DNA of 64,000 nt from Polychytrium aggregatum (taxonomy: Eukaryota > Chytridiomycota > Chytridiomycetes > Polychytriales), in assembly GCF_025602895.1 (NCBI RefSeq), contig NW_026516212.1:868001-932000 (forward strand), given 5' to 3'. Position numbers and translations under genes: made by a program. Below, piece by piece: positions 12,070-23,644 of this stretch; position 1 is the first letter of the stretch; each line of letters begins with the position of its first letter. Below the pieces are notes generated by a model. It ran no database searches, had not been told where the DNA came from, and saw only the letters and a list, made by a program, of their open reading frames with translations.

Positions 12070-12843
12070 CTACAGTCGGCCGCCGGCAAACAACTCGCCA
12101 GCAACTTTCTGGAAGGTCTCGACGCACTTGCGCATCATCGACGGACCGACGCTCACACGGCAGACGCCCAAATCGGCCATCTCTTGGACGCTCATGGTCT
12201 CGCCAGGGTCGCCCAACTTGACGCTCAGTCGCCCCTCGAAAGCCTTGGAGAGCTCGCGGAGCTCGTCGTGATCAAACTTTCGGTAGGCCCAGACAAAGAC
12301 GGCATCGGCGCCGGCCTTCAGATAGGCCTGGCCGCGACGAATGGCCTCCTCGCGCGGGTGTCCCAGACGCAGGGCATCCGTGCGGGCATTGATGACAAAG
12401 TCAGGCACACCGCATTCAGTGGCCACCCGGCGAACCTGGCGCACTCGCTCGGCAGCTTCTTCGAGGTCATACAGGTTGCGTGAGTTTGGGTAGACATCTT
12501 CGATGTTGCAGCCAACGACGCCAAGGCCGATTGCACTTCGGATGGTTTCCTCGAGGCGCGGTCCGTATCCATCCTGCAGGTCGGCGCTGAGCGGAATCTT
12601 GCCGGCGAGGGCTCTGGATACCACGCCGATGCTGCGGAGATTGTCTTCCAGGGTCAGGTCGTCATCACGGATGCCGATCGAGGCGGCGATCGCAAACGAG
12701 GCTGTCGCAGCGGCCTTTACCCCAGGAGTAGCCAGCAAGGCATTGGCGGTGATGGCATCGTAGACGTTGGCGAGCACGACAGGGTTGCCAGACTGATGCA
12801 GTTGCGCAAGCTGGCGTGCAAGGGCGTTGAGGCTCGAGGTCAT
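12070..12843 (-). CDS. Isocitrate lyase / PEP phosphonomutase superfamily enzyme
   Basis: A single uninterrupted frame of 257 residues with the (beta/alpha)8 signatures of this superfamily: NVYDAITANALLATPG near the N-terminus, SADLQDGYG (metal and substrate loop), GVVGCNIEDVYP and FVINARTDAL, then a C-terminal SVGPSMMRK. Relatives include carboxyphosphonoenolpyruvate mutase, 2,3-dimethylmalate lyase and oxaloacetate hydrolase. It is shorter than true isocitrate lyase, and the KKCGH-type motif of that enzyme is absent. The reaction cannot be fixed from sequence; cleavage of a C-C or C-P bond in a 2-oxo or dicarboxylic acid is the family theme. It lacks introns, unlike most neighbours, and is transcribed divergently from the Hsp104 gene. 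Confidence 0.85.
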   Translation of the reverse strand: MTSSLNALARQLAQLHQSGNPVVLANVYDAITANALLATPGVKAAATASFAIAASIGIRDDDLTLEDNLRSIGVVSRALAGKIPLSADLQDGYGPRLEETIRSAIGLGVVGCNIEDVYPNSRNLYDLEEAAERVRQVRRVATECGVPDFVINARTDALRLGHPREEAIRRGQAYLKAGADAVFVWAYRKFDHDELRELSKAFEGRLSVKLGDPGETMSVQEMADLGVCRVSVGPSMMRKCVETFQKVAGELFAGGRL

Positions 12844-13666
12844 GGCTTGGGCGACACAGCGAAGGGGCGGAGCTATCGAGAACAGCAGCAGGCGGCAAGG
12901 GAGATATTTTATGTTGCGGATGGCTGCCCACGCCGAAGGTCGCCCACGACGATGGCCGCTGCGATGTCCACCAAGGACCGTGGGGCAGACCTGCATCACA
13001 TTTGTCATCTCCGTCGAGGCCGGAGCAGCTTGGATTCAGACGGAGACTGCGGGTCTGGGGCCGCCTTGCCCCGCGGCGGTTGCCGATCGGGAGTGTGGAA
13101 ATGGGAAACACTGCTGATCCAGCCTATGAATCGCATATTGAACCGCCATTGAATCGCATATTGAACCGCCATTGAATCGCACCCGAAATTGCACCCGAAA
13201 TCGCACAGCGACCAGCATTTCGATCTTGCAACGCGTATCGTTCACGTGCTCCTCACCGCCACCACCGCCACAGGACCCAGTGGCGCGGTGCCACGTGCCG
13301 GATCTGCTCGAACGTTCCGGATTGGGCTCGAGTCTTTGCGGCGCTTCTGGTGCTGTCCAATCGCCGTCTCGCTGCGACGTGCATACTCCAGATCGTTCCT
13401 GGCCCTGGGCCAACCGCGACCCACCGCCGTCGACAACACACCCCAGCGGGATATAAATGCCTTCCCTCGCGGCCCATCGGCGGATCCGCTCATCCACACT
13501 CACCCAAATCGCATTCACAGAACGATCATCTGCATTCGCAACTCCCGCACATCCCATCCCGCAACTCATTCAAATCAGACCCACTCATCACCATCCAAAG
13601 CGCAACCGTGCCAATCTCACCTGCTCACTACAGTCATCCACCTCGTTCGAACGGTATTAAACCCTA
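12844..13666. promoter_or_regulatory. Divergent promoter region of the PEP-mutase-family gene and Hsp104, with HSE and TATA box
   Basis: On the Hsp104 side, GAACGTTCCGGA at about 13310-13321 is an array of inverted nGAAn units, the form of a heat-shock element. A TATAAA lies at 13452-13457, about 210 bp before the start codon. A CACGTG E-box sits at about 13292. A 21-bp unit (GAATCGCATATTGAACCGCCATT-like) is repeated at about 13130-13180. Heat-shock control is inferred. Confidence 0.55.
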
Positions 13667-16600
13667 ATGCTGAATCCAGAGCAGTTCACCGACAAGACCA
13701 GCGAGGTTATCCTCAAGGCCCAGTCACTCGCGCGCGACTATGCGCATCTGCAAGTCACCCCGGCGCATCTCGCCTGCGCCATGTTTGAGGACTCGGACGA
13801 GCTCCTCAAATCCGTTATTGAAAAATCCGGCGGCGACGCCCGCCAGGCCGAGCGTCTTCTCAAGGCTTACATTGTCCGTCAGCCGTCCCAGTCGCCGCCT
13901 CCCGTCGATATTGGCTTCCATCCCGCGGCCGTCAAGATGCTGAATGCCGCCGATGACATTCGGAAGAAGCAAAAGGATACCCACATTGCCATCGATCATC
14001 TGATGCTCGCGCTGCTCGACATTCAGGAAGTCATGAAGTGTCTGAGCGACGCCGGCGTCAACCGCAAATCATTCGAGCTGACCCTCGAGAAGATTCGCGG
14101 CAGCCGCCGCGTCGATTCTCGCTCGGCCGACTCGACCTACGAGGCATTGTCCAAGTATGCCATCGATCTCATCGACATGGCTGAAAAGGGCAAACTTGGT
14201 AAGCGTGATAGGCCAAAATATGCACTCCCCCCCCCGACTGTCACCGCATTGCACTTGTAGGCTCGTTGATGTACTGATCCGATCCGGCGCTCTCCGACAG
14301 ACCCTGTAATCGGACGGGACGACGAGATTCGCCGAGTCATCCGCATTCTCTCTCGCAGAACAAAGAATAACCCAGTCCTCATTGGCGAACCTGGTGTCGG
14401 CAAGACGGCAATCGTCGAAGGCCTTGCCCAGCGAATCGTGCGCAAAGATGTGCCCGTCAATCTCCACTGCAAGCTGTTTTCGCTCGATATGGGTGCATGT
14501 ACGTATATCCACTTGAATTTCACTCTCACACCAGTGGCTGTGGTGACAGCAGTGAGTGTCACCTCTGTTCTCGCTTCTAACGAGCATCTTTTTGATTGGC
14601 CGCAGTGGTTGCTGGCGCCAAGTACCGTGGCGAATTCGAGGAGCGTCTCAAGGCAGTCCTGAAAGAAGTATCCGAATCGTCCGGGGGAATCATCCTCTTC
14701 ATCGATGAGATTCACATGGTTCTTGGAGCTGGAAACGTAAGTGTTTCAGGTCTCGCTGTTGACTCATGCCATAGGTCGCAGGCTCAAGCGGTATCTGTGA
14801 TTGTCATCTTTGTGTTGGTTGTGGTCACGCAGTTGGATCGTGCTGCTGACGCCTCTGTCGCTTTGAATCGCTCTCTGATATCTTCTTCGTTGTTTCCTCG
14901 TCCCGGCTATGCTTCGTGTCTCCAGCACGAAGGTGGCATGGATGCAGCCAATCTGTTGAAGCCCATGCTCGCCCGCGGCGAGCTCCGTGTCGTCGGCGCC
15001 ACCACCCTCGCCGAATACCAGAAGCACGTCGAGAAGGATGCTGCTTTCGAGCGCCGGCTCCAGCAAGTTCTTGTACAGGAGCCCAGCGTCGAGGCCACCA
15101 TCAGTATCCTCCGTGGACTGCGCGAGCGCTATGAGACACACCACGGCGTGCGCATCATGGACGAGGCACTCGTGCAGGCCGCGACCCTGGCCGACCGATA
15201 CATCACCAACCGATTCTTGCCCGACAAGGCCATTGATCTTGTAGACGAGGCCTGCGCTCACACTCGTGTGCAACTCGACTCCCGTAAGTGATCATTCACG
15301 ACATGAAGTGATGCCATGACCTTCGTCCTGTTGGTGTAGCTCATACAATCTCGCCTGGCGATGATTGCACTCGATCTTGGACCAAATCCCGGCGCTTGGA
15401 CCTGGCTTACTGACGATTATGGCTTCTTCGCAATACAGAGCCCGAGATCATCGATACACTCGAGAGAAAGCATCTCCAGCTCGAGATCGAGGCCACGGCC
15501 TTGGCCAAAGAGAAGGACCCCAACTCGGCCCAACGCCTCGCCAAGGTCCGCGAGGAAATGTCGCAGATCAAGGAAAAGCTCACGCCCCTGCGAGCCAAGT
15601 ATTCGAGCGACAAGGAGCGTCTCGATAAGATCCGCGACTTGCAGAAGAAGCTCGAAGACCTACAATCCAAGGCCATCAACGCCCAGCGCAACCACAACCT
15701 CGAGCTGGCCGCAGATTTGCAGTACGGTGCCATTCCAGAGACTCGAAACCAGCTCGCCGAGCTCGAGCGCAAGAACCGAGAGTATCAGCAGACTATCACG
15801 TCCAACGGCGATGCCGACGGCGCTCGATTGACAGAAGTCGTCAGTGGCGATCAGATCATGGACATTGTCTCGAGATGGACTGGCATTCCGGTGAGCCGCC
15901 TCTCCAAGTCGCAGGTCGAGCGTCTACTCAACATTGGCGATGCTCTGCACAAGGTATGCGGTGGCTTCCTGATTGATCGACTGATTGATCGACTGACTCG
16001 CGCATGTGCGCTTGACCGACATCAGCTGGTGCGCCATCAATGAACTTGCTCGAAGCGGTGCTAACCTCCGGACTGCCACTCTGTTTTCCTTTGATGCACA
16101 CAGCGAGTCGTTGGACAAGATGAAGCCGTCGACGCTGTGGCCAGCGCCATCCTGCGCTCGCGAGCGGGTCTGGCCGGTGAGCATCAGCCCATCGGATCGT
16201 TCCTGTTCCTCGGCCCCACCGGCGTTGGAAAAACCGAGCTCGCCAAGGCGCTCGCCCAGGAACTCTTTGACGACGAAAAGAACGGCATCGTGCGCATCGA
16301 CATGTCCGAGTACATGGAGTCGCACTCGATCGCTCGACTGATCGGTGCTCCTCCTGGATATGTTGGCCACGACGATGGAGGCCAGCTGACCGAACGCATC
16401 CGTCGCCACCCGTACTCGGTCATCCTCTTTGACGAGATCGAGAAGGCCCACCCTCAGGTGCTGAATGTGCTGCTCCAGGTTCTCGATGATGGCCGCCTCA
16501 CCGACGGCAAGGGGCGAACCGTCGACTTTACCAACACCGTCGTGATCATGACATCCAACATTGGCGCCATGCACCTCATGGACGCCCATCTGACCGCCAA

Positions 16601-17084
16601 CGGCCAGCTCTCCGAAACCACTCGAGCCCAAGTGATGAACGAGCTCAAGCACTCGTTCAAGCCGGAGCTGATCAATCGTATCACCGACATTGTCATCTTC
16701 AAGCCTCTGTCGACAGACGAGCTCGAGAAGATTGTGCTGAACCAGCTCGGGATTGTCCAAAAGCGCCTCGACAGCCGCAACATCAAGCTTGATCTCTCCC
16801 GGGCTGCCGCAGAGTACGTTCTGTCCCAGTCATACAACCCGCAGTTTGGTGCTCGCCCGCTGAGACGCTACATCGAGCACACGATTGTCACCCGGCTCTC
16901 GAGAATGATCGTGGCCGGCGACCTCCCCGAACACACAACCGTCCATATCCGCACCCGCCGCGAAGATGCTTCCGCCATGAAGAAGCGACGTGGTCCGGAC
17001 CACGCATACGAGGACCAAGACCCCAATGACCTGTGCTTCTCCCTCGAGCGATGGGCTGACAACGCCTCTGGCTCGGCAGCATAG
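13667..17084 (+). CDS. HSP104: Hsp104/ClpB-type AAA+ disaggregase
   Basis: Hexameric ATP-driven chaperone that pulls polypeptides from aggregates, working with Hsp70/Hsp40. Six exons (13667-14198, 14301-14498, 14606-14736, 14926-15283, 15439-15953, 16104-17084) keep phase and give 904 residues, the normal Hsp104 length. Order: Clp N-domain (about 1-150); first AAA+ domain with Walker A GEPGVGKT near 207 and Walker B ILFIDEIH near 273; pore loop [10 protein letters not shown]; a coiled-coil middle domain (about 410-530); second AAA+ domain with GPTGVGKT near 614 and [12 protein letters not shown] near 684; GYVGHDDGG pore loop; arginine-finger-type region and [10 protein letters not shown] sensor 2. 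No mitochondrial presequence is seen, so the cytosolic/nuclear form is likely. A heat-shock-like element lies upstream. Confidence 0.96.
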
Positions 17085-17894
17085 ACGTCATCCATGAGGT
17101 GCCGGGTACTTCATCTCGAATGGTTCTCGATCCATCTTTCTCCAAGTTTGATCTTCACACATTTCTTGATATCCACCGAGTGGGGCTCTGGGCTCTGAAT
17201 ACACACATGTAATATCGAAAGCGTATCGAATACACAATGGAATATAGCCAATCCTTTATTCACTTGATCCATTCCAAGCTGTTGATGCTCTCTTATCGAT
17301 TACTGAGGAGCAGCGGGGTAGGAATGAACCGGGTCTGCAGCTAGCGACAATACATTTCATCCCGCAAGCACCTCGCTCACATGTCTTGCCTTGGCTTGGG
17401 GAGGGCTCGAGTCTGGCTGGAATCCCCGTTCCTCCATGATCACCCGGAGATGCAGATCCTTTCTCTCCACCGATCCAACTCCGACACGCCACCCCCACTC
17501 TGTCGTCAGCCTGCTCGCTCATTCGTTGGGGTTCCGGCCTGGTTCCCGCTTGCGCACAGCCGGAGTGGGCGATCGCTCCTGTCGCGCACAAATGCCGCGT
17601 CCGCGTCCACCAGGCCGTCGATGCTTGTCACTCTGACCCGCTCGTCTGTCGGCAGCCCCTTTCTCGCCGGCTTTGCCCATCAGCTAATGCCTTGCTGTCT
17701 CGGAGCCGCAGGCAAACCTTATGAGCTGCCCGGCGACACTCGCCAACCGGCCAAGCAGGGATTGCGCCTGCAGCGACCTTGTGAACGGCCCGCCCGAATA
17801 TATAAACCCCACCAGCAGCGCATACCCCACATACTCGTCGCCATCAACTTCTGCTCCCCCTCGCTACCCGCCTTCACTTCTACCTACTTGCGCC
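17085..17894. other. Intergenic region with TATA box for the Cys/Met-rich protein gene
   Basis: Contains the Hsp104 3' UTR. A TATAAA is present at 17801-17806, about 90 bp before the next start codon. Open frames reading into the downstream gene from here lack protein character. Nothing else recognised. Confidence 0.6.
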
Positions 17895-18823
17895 ATGGTC
17901 AAGCTCGGCCTCATCCCCATCGTCCTCTCGCTCTGGATCGCTGCCGTCTCCGCCCACGAAGGAGAGGATCATGGTCCCGCTCCCGCTCCCGCCCCTTCGT
18001 CGTCGCCGGCAGCAGCTACCAGCGCCTACAGCTCCACGAAAGCTGCCACCGATTTGAAGACCCTCTGCTCGTCGCTCAGTTATCTGCCCGTCTGCTCGAT
18101 CAACAGCATGGTTTGCGCCTCGATGAGCTCTCGCTACCCCGCCCAATGCAATCCCGTTGCTCTGGTCCATGTGGGCTGCAGCGACCCCGCCGCAAAGTCC
18201 AGCGCTGCCTGCTCGACCATCACGGCGCTGTGCACCTCCACCCCCTCGGACCCTGCCTGTTCGGCCAACGTGACCGCACTTCCCAGCGCCCAGGTAGCCT
18301 CGGCCGAGACTTACTCCATTTGCACCGAGATGCCCAAGATGACCGCCTGCAACATCTGCACAGGCCAGCCCTCGGCTTCGGGTGTCTACCAGAACTGCGA
18401 CCCCTTCAACGCCTTCAGCCAGTTGTGCTTGGATATGCCCATGATGACCCAGGTGGGTTGTTGTATAGCCGTTAAGCGCTTGATCATGCGTGTTTCTCTT
18501 GCTCTCACCCACAGATAACATGTTCGTGACCGACTGGTTGCTGACCGCTTTGCCACCTTCCCGCCGCACAGTGCCCGGCTTGGACAGATTTCTGCATGGC
18601 CAACAACATCACGACCTACTGTGGCGGATCAGCTCCCATGCCATCGATGACCGGCATGCAGTCCATGAGCGGCATGCCATCGATGACAGGCATGTCGTCG
18701 CCTTCGTCGACCTCGTCTCCCTCGGCCACTCCCAAGAGCGGCGCTATGGCCACCAAGGATCTGTCCCTGGGTGTTCTCTCCGCGCTCGCCATTACCTCCC
18801 TCTATATGATCCTCGCCCACTAA
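17895..18823 (+). CDS. Secreted Cys-rich protein with Met-rich motif and C-terminal anchor-like segment
   Basis: Two exons (17895-18452, 18572-18823) give about 269 residues. The N-terminus (MVKLGLIPIVLSLWIAAVSA) is a good signal peptide. Next come a His/Glu/Pro/Ala spacer, then evenly spaced cysteines (about 18) in patterns such as CSSLSYLPVCSINSMVC and CTEMPKMTACNIC. A Met-rich stretch follows (MPSMTGMQSMSGMPSMTGM), then a Ser/Thr-rich stretch, then a short hydrophobic tail (LSLGVLSALAITSLYMIL), which suggests a GPI-anchored or membrane-tethered wall protein. Met-x-x-Met runs are typical of extracellular copper-binding regions in Ctr-type transporters, so copper capture is one possibility (inference). 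I do not recognise a named family. Confidence 0.75.
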
Positions 18824-20024
18824 GCCTGCCCTCACGGTCTGGAGTACTTTTGTACCCGATCGGCTCATTACCTTTGAAGCAGTTCCTTTGACACTCGGCC
18901 TTATATCTGCCCTCGACCTCCTTGCAAACTCAGTACCCGTTGGTTTCTGCCGTCCTCATTGTCTGTGTAGCTGCAAGGATATTCGCCTCGTTGCTTGAAT
19001 ACAGTGCGCCCGTATTGTACCAGGACACCTCGACGGCTTGTGTGAGCGGGTTGAGTGGGTTGCGTGGGTTGAACGAAGCTGAATAACATCGATCGTCGCC
19101 CACGCCGTTGTGATGGACTCGATCGATGCTATATCGATCGCCGAGATATTAGAGCCATGGCCCGACCTCACGGACGGACTGACCACCTGGAGCAGACACG
19201 CACAAAGATCATTTGACCCATTCGGCCATTCTTGCCGCTTATGATGCGATTCAACTACAGAGTGTTTTGCTCAACAGAAGCGGTGCGTCCCATAGTCTTC
19301 CCAACACAATGTCAATGCCTCGTATTGATTCATTTGATGCTTGCTCCCAACGATTCTGCGCTGTCCCTGGTCCCGGCGCGCCAAATCTTATCGCACCTTG
19401 TCGGGACTCGCCCATGCGTGTCACCAAATTCATCGCAGACTGGCTGGCCCGGTCTTTGTTTGTCGCGGCTCTCCATCAGCCCATGCTTTTTTTTCCTTGA
19501 ACTGACTCTGCACCGCAGGAAACCTTATCGGACTTGACCGACATGCCTCGGGAGCGCCGTGCTCTGGGGCCAATTGAGCAGAACGCTCCTTGCAATGCAA
19601 CCAGGCCTGACTGACGTCCTAGGCAAGAGGAAGCAAGGCGTGCCTGCGGTCCTTCACGTATGGCTCACCATGTCATCTTTTGCCCGTCCGCAGCACAGCA
19701 GCTCCGGTCCCGAGTCGCGAGCTAGGACTGCGGGCGGCCCATCGTTGCCAGACCCCCTCTGCCCCTGGCAATGCCCGCAAAAATGTCGCGCTCGTGGGCC
19801 TGCCAAGCCACACCCGCTCTTGCTGGAGTTGTCCCATCTGCGTGCCTCGTTGCCTATCCTACTCTTGTTCATGCAAAGCAAAGTTTCAGTTAAAGTGCCG
19901 CCATCTGAGTCTGACCTGGCCTTCGGCCGACGAGGTGTCTTTCCGCATAAATAGTCGAGGATTTGCGGCTTCATCGGGTTGCCACATTCGCAGCGAACTG
20001 CGACTCTCCTGGTCAATTCACAAC
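18824..20024. other. Intergenic region with dispersed repeat B copy
   Basis: Contains the 3' UTR of the Cys/Met-rich gene, one copy of a dispersed repeat, and the upstream region of the ferric reductase gene. No supported gene. Confidence 0.5.
19073..19205 (+). repeat. Dispersed repeat family B, copy 1
   Basis: Matches the stretch near 49660-49745 over blocks such as GTGATGGACTC, then GATATYRGAGCCATGG, then GACGGACTGACC. Both copies lie a few hundred bp past a gene's stop codon. Confidence 0.6.
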
Positions 20025-22701
20025 ATGTTCCCGGCTTCCCAGATCCAAGCCCTCGCCATTGGCACTCTTGCCCTCGTTCCGCTAGGATGGATGCTCTACA
20101 TGAGCCCTGGGCGTGTGTCCATGAACCTTACCAATAGCCTGGCGCCGGCTGACGTTTTCTTCATCGTCTGCGGCATCACTCCCCTTGCCTTCATCTGCGC
20201 AACCTCGGCGCTGTTGGACTCGTCCCTCGGCCAAGCTCTCTACAGACCTTCGTCGGAAAGCCCTCGCTCCGGCGTGTCCAAGTTGCTCGCACACCTCTGG
20301 CTCCCTTTGTGGCAAGTGCTCAAGACCGCAGCTCCACGCCCCTCGTACTTTGGAAACCCGTGGTCGGCCGGCGAAGTCGGCATGACCGTCATTCTGGCAC
20401 TCTGCAACATCGCATGGGTCTTTGTCCCCATCGTTGTCCGTCTCAATAGCAAGAGCCACAGCCACGGGCCAGACCAAGGCCCGGCATACAAGTGGGCCAG
20501 GAGCATTTGCGGATGGGCTGGTAAGCTAGTTTATCCTTTACCATCTCGACTCGTTTTGACTGCTTCCACGCTGCCCAACTTTGGCGTTCCCACGCAGACC
20601 CGCAGCACCCCTCCTGCGCAATCTCTTGCGCCGTCTACCATTTCGTGTCAGACCCATTTTGCAGTTGGGGCCGTTTTCTGAGGAACAACGATATCTTTCA
20701 ACCCCATGAGCCGCTTGGCTGATTCCACGTGTCCGATATGACCAAGCACTCTCATCTTATTCAACTGACCGTGGTTGTTTGATAACGCTTCTCTGACTGC
20801 ACCAGGTTGGGCCGGTCTGTGGGATGCCGGTCTCTGCATTCTCTTTGTCATTCGTGAAAACATGGCCACCAAGAAGCTGCTAGGCTCCGAGGCAGGACAG
20901 TACCACCGAGTGGTTCGCTTCCACATCGGACTGGGCTACACCAGCTTCTTGATGATGACGTTGCACTCGCTGTTTTTCCTGATCGACTTCATCGTCAAGA
21001 ACACCTTTGCGGAAGAAATGTTCCCGTGGGTTTCATCGATGGGCTACTGGAACTTTGCTGGACTCGTGTCGTGGCTGGCCCTCGTTGGGATGGTTGCCAC
21101 TTCAGTGTACAAGGTAGGCTCGCAAAGCTGATGAAGTGAATAGAAGCACTGAGACCGAGTCATGCCTGGACGATCACTCACTCACTCACTCACTCACTCA
21201 CTCACTCACTCACTCACTCACTCACTCACATTGGGCAGGTCCGTCGCTCAAACTACCGAGTCTTCTACTGGACCCACCAACTCTACGTCCTCTTCTTCTT
21301 CTTTGCCTTTGTCCACATGGGTATCATGGCCGCCTATCCGGTCATGTTCCCATGTTTGTACTTTATCTATGACCGTCTGCGGCCTCGTCTCCTGTTCAAG
21401 CGCTCGACCGAGGCCTACATTGAAAAGACCCCATCCGACTCGATCGTCAAGGTGCAGGTGCCCATCCCCGATGCCTGGAAGACTACCTCGGGCTACGCCC
21501 CAGGCGACTGGTCAACATCTGCATCCCCCAGATTTCGGGCTTGCACTGGCATCCTTTCAGTATTGCTTCTTATTACCCCGAGTCCCCCGACCGCCTGACG
21601 CTGCTTATCAAGACCAATGGGCAGTGGACGACCGAAGTCGCCAAGCTCTGCCCTGATCAACAGGACAGAGTCAAAGTACCGGTCAAGATCGACGGACCCT
21701 TTGGATCCCGCAGCACCTCCTATCTCGAATACGAGAGCCTGGTTCTTGTTGCCGGCGGAAGCGGTGTGGCTGCTCTGCTGCCCTTTGTCCGCCATTATGC
21801 CGTTGCAGGCCCGACCTCGGGCAAGCTGCATCTCGTGTGGACGGCCAAGAGCGAGTCCGATGTCGTGACCTTTGCACAGTTTGTGCTCGACATGGCCGAC
21901 AAGAACTCCCTGCTCAGTTCCCGGGTTTCCCTTAGCCTCCATATCACTGGCAAGCCCGCGAAGACTGCTGACGAAGCCAAATTGCTCGACTCCAACGGTG
22001 CTGACAACTCAAAAGATTTTTCCAGTGTCGAATCCAAGACTGCAGCCAACCTTGACTCCAAGGACTTGGCCACCACCGTGTCCGGCGCCGAACAACCTGT
22101 CGGGACCGGCAGGCCCTCGCTCCTACCCCAAGGCCGGCCCAATGCCAAGGCCCGAGTTGCGGATCTGACGCTGGTCTGTGTCGTCTTCCTGATGGGTATC
22201 TTGGGCTGGTATCTCGGCGTGACCCTCAACCCAACAGGCGACATGATGGAGCTGTGCATGTCCGACGACGCCTTCAAGTTGGTGGGACTCGATCACTTTA
22301 TGTGTTGGTACGTCTCCCCCGCAGCCCCGGCCGTCCTGTCGGTCCTGTTGGCTTCGGTTTCGGGGTTGATGTACACCTTTTTCTATGCCTTCGTACGCAC
22401 CCATGTGGCTGATTCGGCCCGTCAGGTCGGCACGCTCTCCGAGCCCGAGCAAAGTGGCGACCTGGCTCCAGTCTCATGGATCGACCACGATCTGCTCGCT
22501 GCCCGTCTCGCCGAGCTGGATGTCGTCCGCACACGCCCTGATCTCGCCGCGATCCTGAGCCGCTTTGACCAGGACGCTGGAGCAAGCGGCACCCGGTGCG
22601 CTGTCATCGGAGCCGGTCCTGAGCGCCTCATGCGAACGCTGCAGTACCTCGCTGTCGGCCACAAGAACCTCGACTGGCAGAGAGAGTCGTGGAAAGTCTA
22701 A
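20025..22701 (+). CDS. Ferric reductase / NADPH-oxidase-like flavocytochrome, with an internal frameshift
   Basis: Membrane b-type cytochrome that moves electrons from NAD(P)H through FAD and two hemes to an extracellular acceptor (ferric iron, copper or oxygen). Exons are 20025-20520, 20806-21113 and 21239-22701. Heme-ligand histidines lie in RFHIGLGYTSFLMMTLH and in YWTHQLYVLFFFFAFVH. The FAD motif is HPFSIAS, and LVAGGSGVAALLPFV is the nucleotide-binding loop. Two extra hydrophobic segments (VCVVFLMGILGWYLG and PAVLSVLLASVSGL) are inserted late. At 21509-21512 the frame jumps: upstream reads GYAPGDW, while the continuing homologous frame reads VNICIPQISG, offset as if one G were missing from a G run. 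Either a sequencing error or a real lesion. Otherwise the domain order is complete. Confidence 0.85.
21177..21230. repeat. (CACT)n microsatellite in ferric reductase intron
   Basis: About 13 uninterrupted tetranucleotide copies, ending about 8 bp before the 3' splice site of the second intron. Confidence 0.95.
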
Positions 22702-23644
22702 ACTTCGACTATCGAGCCAAGCCCATCTTTGAGGTGGAGACATGTCCTTCAACAACCAAAAGATCGTTGTCCCTCCAGACAAGCGATCCTTGCCTCATTC
22801 CTTCCACTCTATGTTCATGACCAGGTTCGAGACTATCGACTGAATGAATCTCTGATAACCAATATACTGGAATAGGTGTATTGTACCTTGGTGGACATTG
22901 GGGATCTAGATCACAGTAGCGATGGAAAGAGATGGCTCCGACAGAAGAAGACTGACGCAGTGTTGAGGGGCAGCGAGCCAGCGCCATGTGGGAGTCAGCG
23001 TTCTTTGAAGGGCTCAAGATCATGTTTGCATGCTTGTTCGTTGGAAGCTTGAGTGGCCACTGAATGTTAGCGTCGTCCGACCTATTCTCTCGCGTAGCAC
23101 CCACCGGAGACTGAATAACCGATGTATTCTTTCGCCCGGCCGATCTGGTTTGCCAATCATCATTCCACTCCGATGCACACCTTCCCATGTGCGTCATAAC
23201 CGAATACAATCCACAGCAGCTTCATCTAGAGGTGGGTGAGGGCCCGTGTACTCTGTTGTGGTATTTGTAAAGAGAGAGTAGTCGAGAAGAATTCGCTTCA
23301 TCGACCGACACTCGAGCCAAAATAATGATTGGCATGGTGACTGCATACTCTTCCAATCAGTGTGAGAAGCCCCTCTAGACAGCCAGCCGTGCGTATTGAG
23401 TGATGGTATCGGGATCCTGCACACCGACTCTCAGCAGACCGGGCGGTGTACCCATGGATTGAGAGGGCTGCTTTGTCGCCTGGCATTGTGGGCAATCAGC
23501 CATCTCAGAGACAACGGAGGATCCCTCCTTCGCTCTCACTGCTATCCGTTTTTGACCTCCATACTCCTCAGGACCGTTCTTCTTGACCAGGACAAACAAG
23601 TAACCCGAGTCCCTTTGTTCTGGAGTCACGATCACCTTCTACAG

